Assembly: GCA_032158295.1 (NCBI GenBank)
Contig: CM063243.1
Span: forward strand, 13,112,931-13,176,930
Origin: Pycnopodia helianthoides
Taxonomy: Eukaryota > Echinodermata > Asteroidea > Forcipulatida > Asteriidae
DNA length: 64,000 nucleotides
Reading direction: 5' to 3'
Position 1 is the stretch's first letter; each line of letters begins with the position of its first letter. The notes beneath the pieces are model-generated. The model saw only the letters and a list, made by a program, of their open reading frames with translations, was not told where the DNA came from and made no database searches. Shown one piece after another: positions 59,284 through 64,000 of this stretch. Position numbers and translations under genes: made by a program.

Positions 59284-62157
59284 TAGCAAACCCTAAATGA
59301 AACAACAATTTGTTAAACACCTGTACTTTCCTGGAAAGGTAGATGTATGTGTTGCACATTATGTGGCCATAAACAGCACTGGATTTATCAACAATCACTT
59401 ACAATTACAACTGGGGAAAATTCTTCTTACAAAATGTGTCCACAGCTGTGAATGTTGGGGACTCTTTTTTTATGAGCAAAGGACATTGCCATTGGAGAAT
59501 CAATATGTAAAATGAGAACCTCTTTTATAGTTAGATAAAGACCAGAGCAATAGAGGCAATGGCCTCTGAGGAACTCCAGGCCTCTTTAAATTTAACATAC
59601 AAGTACAAATTTCATGGCAACTACATGTTCATTGACTGAAAGAAGTACAGTTCTAATAACGTCTGCTCATGTTTGGCCTTTTTCGACAATGTAAATCAAG
59701 AAAACCACCCCAGCAGCCACTCCCCTTCCAAGTAAGGGTGCGTATCAATTTTGAACCGTTCGCGCCTGCCCCCATTTACTTCCACAGTGCAATCACACTG
59801 GAGCTGCACTCTGCACAAACCAGCACACAAAACACCGGCGCAAGTAACCCAAGCCCGCACTAATACACAATTTGTATTAGATCAAGTGTCCGTGGATCCC
59901 TCTCCAACACTCCGGCACTGATGAAGCACTGGCAGGAAGCCCACTGTGCTTGTCACAGACAGTTGCGATATAATTATATGATTGATTTATCCTTGGTCGT
60001 AATGGGATACTTTGCTGACACAAAGAGGCATTGGGTACATACACTATACATGTATGTTCAGTAGGGCACTACATTGTCCCTCTTAAGTTGCTTGCACAAA
60101 GATAGCGGAGCGAGGCGCTGAATACATTGAAAAGTACCATTATTTGCGTTAGGACTAATATTTCACTAAGTTGCAGACACAGATAATTCCACTGTCTCTG
60201 TATTCCAATCTGGTTCTGACCAAAAAGGCTGCACTATTAGTTTGCTTCTATGTAATAAAAATGTAGGCTATGAACAATTCAGAAACGGAACACAAAGCCA
60301 CACAAACACACGCTCGTCTCTGATCCCCCACCCCTATTTTAACAATGGAAATGTGACCATGAGATTGTGAACTTCTGCACACTATTAAATGTGTCAGTCT
60401 ATATTAATCGCGAAGTTTGCGTCTAGACTATTTAAAAAAAACACGATCAAATAACAACGCTTCAAAAGTCACTATTGTATACAGTTGGAGCGATGAAAAA
60501 TCATCCTCAGAGAGAATTTCGGCAGACACAAATTTGAAAACTATAAACATTTAATAGAAAGTAATTTTTTTACAAGATTCTTGGTTAGCAGGTTGGTCTT
60601 AGCCAGAAAATGGTGTTCTAATTTGCTGTAACTTAAACAAAAAGAAAAAAGGGAAAAATTACTCACTTAATTGTGCACTTCTGTTTGTTACTCGTAAAGA
60701 TCACTATATGTAGGCTAGAGCTAAATCTTAAAGTCTCACCAAGACACACACCTCACTGGCTCAGCATTTCAATGTGAGAAATACGAGGACAGCTATAAAC
60801 TGCTCTGCCTTCAGTTATTGAGGAGAGCTCTTTGCATTCCTCAGAACCAAACTTAAAACAAAACATGAGTCTAACAAGTGACATTAAAGATGCTACATGC
60901 AGGTCCGATTTTTGGCCGATTTGAACAGACATTTTTTTTTTAGATTCAAATTTTAATTTGCTGTTTTTATAGATTCAAGAAAGTTATACGCTTTCATTCA
61001 AAGTATTGTGTGAAACATATGCCAATGACTAGTGGTACACATGTAGTTAATAATCAAAAAACTAAAAATGAATACTGTTGTGATCCTGACATTAACTCAC
61101 ATCCATCAGCCATGTACAACTTTGCATGTTACATGCATTTTGTGGATTGTCCGTGGCCTATGTGAAAGTTTTTGTATGTTTTTCCTTTTGAAACAGAGTC
61201 ACCTGTCAATATCGGTTCAGAGAAAACAATTCTTAAAACCTGATTTGATTAAAATCTGACCGTTTAAAATGTTTGATTTTAGCAGGTAATGTAAGTATCG
61301 TGACAGTTTATGTGTGTACCTGTAATAGGATTCCATTGGACGATTGTTATTTTTGTAACATGATCAAAGCAAATAAACGTCACATCGGTAGTTCATTTCC
61401 TGCTGTGAATAAAATTCTGTTTTCCCCCTAAATTGTCGATAATCCACTTTAAATGTGGAAGAGTGCTATTTGTGCCACTCCTCGGACAAGGTTACAAAGT
61501 TGAAAGAGTGCCATTGCACACACCCCCATACACACACTATGCTCTGCTGACTAATTGTACCATGCTTGGCAAGGTTGCTTACAACATGTAGTTGGCTTAG
61601 TTGGTGCATGGAACATCCCCACTGAACACGTAAAACTAGTGCTTTCATTACTGACACAAAATATCTAACGCTCTTTTCTGAAACTGTCAGACGAACAATT
61701 ACTCACAGATTCTTCCATAGGGTTGAGACTTTGATTTGCTCTAGGGACAGTTCACAAATTCCTTCAACATGAAATCGACCAACATTTATTTATTCCCCCT
61801 TTTAACCCATTCATTGAGTTTGTGATTTGATGGGAGATGTCCCAAAGGCACACAATGGCAAGCACCTTGTGGGTTAATTCTCCATGAGTGAGTGCAAATA
61901 TCTCATCCACCCTTTGAGGTGGAATCAAATCCATACATAAATACTCCCGTTTGGGGAGTAATGTTGATTTTAGCCCTATTAGTCCCCTTATGTGTACGTG
62001 TATGTACGTGTACATCAGTTTCGTTCGGTTCTCTAGGACAAGTTTTATCCGTGCAGGCCAGGCTCAAATTATTTTCTTACGACTATCATGGTATCCATAT
62101 GGATGACATTTTGAAGAAAAACGGAAGTGACAGACAAGAGTTCTCCCTCTCTTTCAG
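59284..62157. other. Non-coding stretch, no gene recognised
   Basis: Only short frames without recognisable homology; AT-rich with occasional TACATGTA palindromes. A 5' exon of BAHD1 on the minus strand could lie here but none stands out. Confidence 0.4.
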
Positions 62158-62201
62158 GTATGGAACTCGCCAACCGAAAAAGAGAGGAAAAGTATGACAA
62201 G
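62158..62201 (+). CDS. Candidate small exon on the plus strand
   Basis: A strong acceptor (TTCTCCCTCTCTTTCAG) precedes GT and an ATG at 62160. The frame MELANRKREEKYDK then meets an AAG|GTAACA donor. It could be the first coding exon of a gene continuing right of the window. The peptide is not recognised, and 44 nt is too little to be sure. Confidence 0.3.
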
Positions 62202-62469
62202 GTAACATTGTCAGCACGCATTACATGCTGTCCAAGGTGCATTGGGTCTCATCTCCAGACTGTCATGCCTTATGTAATGTACACTACCACAGATTTTATT
62301 TATCCTTTGATGCATGTGTTGTATCAAACTTAAATAGCTGGATGATTTGCGTTTTTTATGCAGAAGGAAATTTTTTTAAACATGGAATTTCCACAAACGG
62401 CTGGATTAAAATCTAAAAAAATTATAATGAGGAAATCCGCAGAGAAGTCGCTTGTTTGCTCTTTGGAGC

Positions 62470-62698
62470 AAAGCCCAATTTCATGGCTCTGCTTACTCTA
62501 AGCAAAGAATCTGCGCTTACAAAGTGGAATTCCACACTTACATGTAGGTCAAGCGTATTTCACGGGTTAGCAGCTTGTGCGCATGTTACAAGGCATTCAT
62601 AACATACAAAGCTTGCGCAGAAATTTGGCGCTTGCACTAAAGCAAGAATGGTGATCGCAAGCGCAGAATTAGGCGGCGGGTAAGCAGAGGCTCAGAAC
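62470..62698. mobile_element. MITE-like element, AAGCGCA family (copy 2)
   Basis: AGCCCAATTTCATGGCTCTG, GGTCAAGCGTATTTCACGGG and GATCGCAAGCGCAGAATTAG match the copy at 1806-2016; the right terminus is degraded. Confidence 0.55.
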
Positions 62699-63510
62699 TC
62701 TTCTTCCTGCTCAAGAGATATGCACACATACAGGCCTCGAATTTCGCCACGGCACCCACAGCTGCCCTTAAAAACCTTCAATACAAATTCACAATTTCCT
62801 CATTGGGTGCCCTTCATTTTGGGGAAATTGCTGTGCCCTTTTAAACCAGAGTTCGAGGCCTGCACATACACGTATACACAAAACAGTTTACCATGTTTTC
62901 CTGCATATAAGACATAGTACCCCCCAAATTAACAAAACAAGATTCAAGTGTCAAAGTTTAAGGCACACCATGGTATGAGACGCAACAGGACCACTCTACA
63001 CAGAAGCCTTCCAGGTGCCACTCACTGATGGTACATGATGTACATGTACATCACCACATCCAGGGGTCATTGTGTTGGATGACAATGACCATAATGTTAT
63101 GGGATCATAAACCTTTAAATCTTGAACATGAGTAACAAACACATCGCTTCATTTCTGCATTTATACTTTTTCTAAAAAAACATCGCTTCATGACGTTTTT
63201 TTTTTTTACAACGAGCACGCACACCCATATTGTCCCACCATTTCCCAATGAATGCGCTGCTAGTCTTCGTAATCTCACTGTTTTGCATGCTACAATACAT
63301 GCAAGAATTACCGAATGCTAGCGGGCGCTTTCACAATAACGCAAGAGGGTACGCCCTCTATTGGCAAAATCTAACAGTGCATTACACAATAACATGCAAA
63401 AAATGACTTGATAAGTAAAGAATAGTATTTCACTGGTGTGCATGCTATAGCCGTGCACGGCATGAGTCGTTTGCTTCTTCGATAAGTTTCTTCATACATG
63501 TAACAGCTCC

Positions 63511-63821
63511 TTAAAGGCCCTGTACACTATTGGTAAGATCGAAAAACACAATGTTCACAGATTCACACATAACTTACATGATTTAAAGTAAGTAATGGTA
63601 GAAAGGGTTCCTTAAAATATTTCTGCCTAAAATGCTATCGTTTCTGAGAAACGAGTAAAACAAAAGAAAACACATAAGATCTCTTTTCACTATTTTCTCG
63701 TGACCTCGATGACCAATTGAGCTCAAACTTTCACAGGTTTGTTTGTTCATGCACATGTTTAATCACACAAAATGTGGACACTGATTTTTGAGCTGTTACC
63801 AAAAGTGTACAATACCTTTAA
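63511..63821. mobile_element. TTAA-flanked MITE, AAAGGCCCTGTACACTATTGG type
   Basis: TTAA at 63511-63514 and 63818-63821 bound inverted ends (AGGCCCTGTACACTATTGGT and ACCAAAAGTGTACAATACCT). Internal CTCGTGACCTCGATGACCAA and TTGAGCTCAAACTTTCACAG resemble a very abundant echinoderm MITE as I remember it. Confidence 0.75.
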
Positions 63822-64000
63822 AGCCATACAATGTGTATGGAGTATGTTTTATTTTCATAAAAAGATTACATGTTGGATTACCCTGGACAAAAAAAAGGAT
63901 TATTTTACACTATAGATTTAAGATTGGACAGAGTGATCATAACAATGAACTCAAGCAATACCAGATAAGACCAGATAAGGCGCACTGTTAGATAAAGCGC

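Overview
This is animal nuclear DNA: an AT-rich, intron-rich stretch crowded with short palindromic transposons, tRNA-derived SINEs and minisatellites. The genes are clearly deuterostome-like. The repeats (TTAA-flanked elements with AAAGG-type ends, elements with GGGCCCAATTTCATAGAGC-like termini, abundant TACATGTACATG) look like those of echinoderms. A sea star is my best guess; that placement is from memory of such repeats and was not tested. I see no prokaryotic gene, CRISPR array or plasmid/phage feature.

Layout. (1) 1-6.9 kb, plus strand: the last three coding exons of MAX, the bHLH-zipper partner of MYC/MXD/MNT, followed by a long 3' region. Its first exon(s) lie left of the window. (2) 9.2-27.4 kb, minus strand: FNTB, protein farnesyltransferase beta subunit, complete in 12 coding exons (410 aa). 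It converges tail-to-tail on MAX, an arrangement also known from human 14q23. Its 8.3-kb intron (13.2-21.5 kb) hosts a plus-strand nested gene (17.67-19.63 kb) for an unrecognised basic-then-extremely-acidic protein; the acidic part is one base out of frame in this sequence. (3) 29.06-33.37 kb, minus strand: NAA20, the NatB catalytic subunit, complete in six coding exons (175 aa) including a 25-nt microexon. (4) 33.4-41.5 kb: no gene recognised, many repeats. (5) 42.4-54.8 kb, minus strand: BAHD1, a heterochromatin scaffold with a C-terminal BAH domain, six coding exons (839 aa from the first ATG in the big exon; the true N terminus may lie in an upstream exon). (6) 54.8-64 kb: upstream flank or 5' introns of BAHD1, with a 1.1-kb minisatellite and one weak plus-strand exon candidate near 62.16 kb.

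The four recognised genes do not form a pathway. MAX and BAHD1 act in transcription and chromatin; FNTB and NAA20 modify proteins (C-terminal prenylation and N-terminal acetylation). All exon models were read by eye from splice signals, reading-frame continuity and remembered family sequences; every junction quoted keeps the frame. The most unusual items are the nested antisense acidic gene with its duplicated exon tail, a 991-bp transposon whose inverted ends are built from tandem repeats, a piggyBac-type MITE directly upstream of FNTB, a higher-order minisatellite, and a hammerhead-like motif of possible Penelope-like origin.
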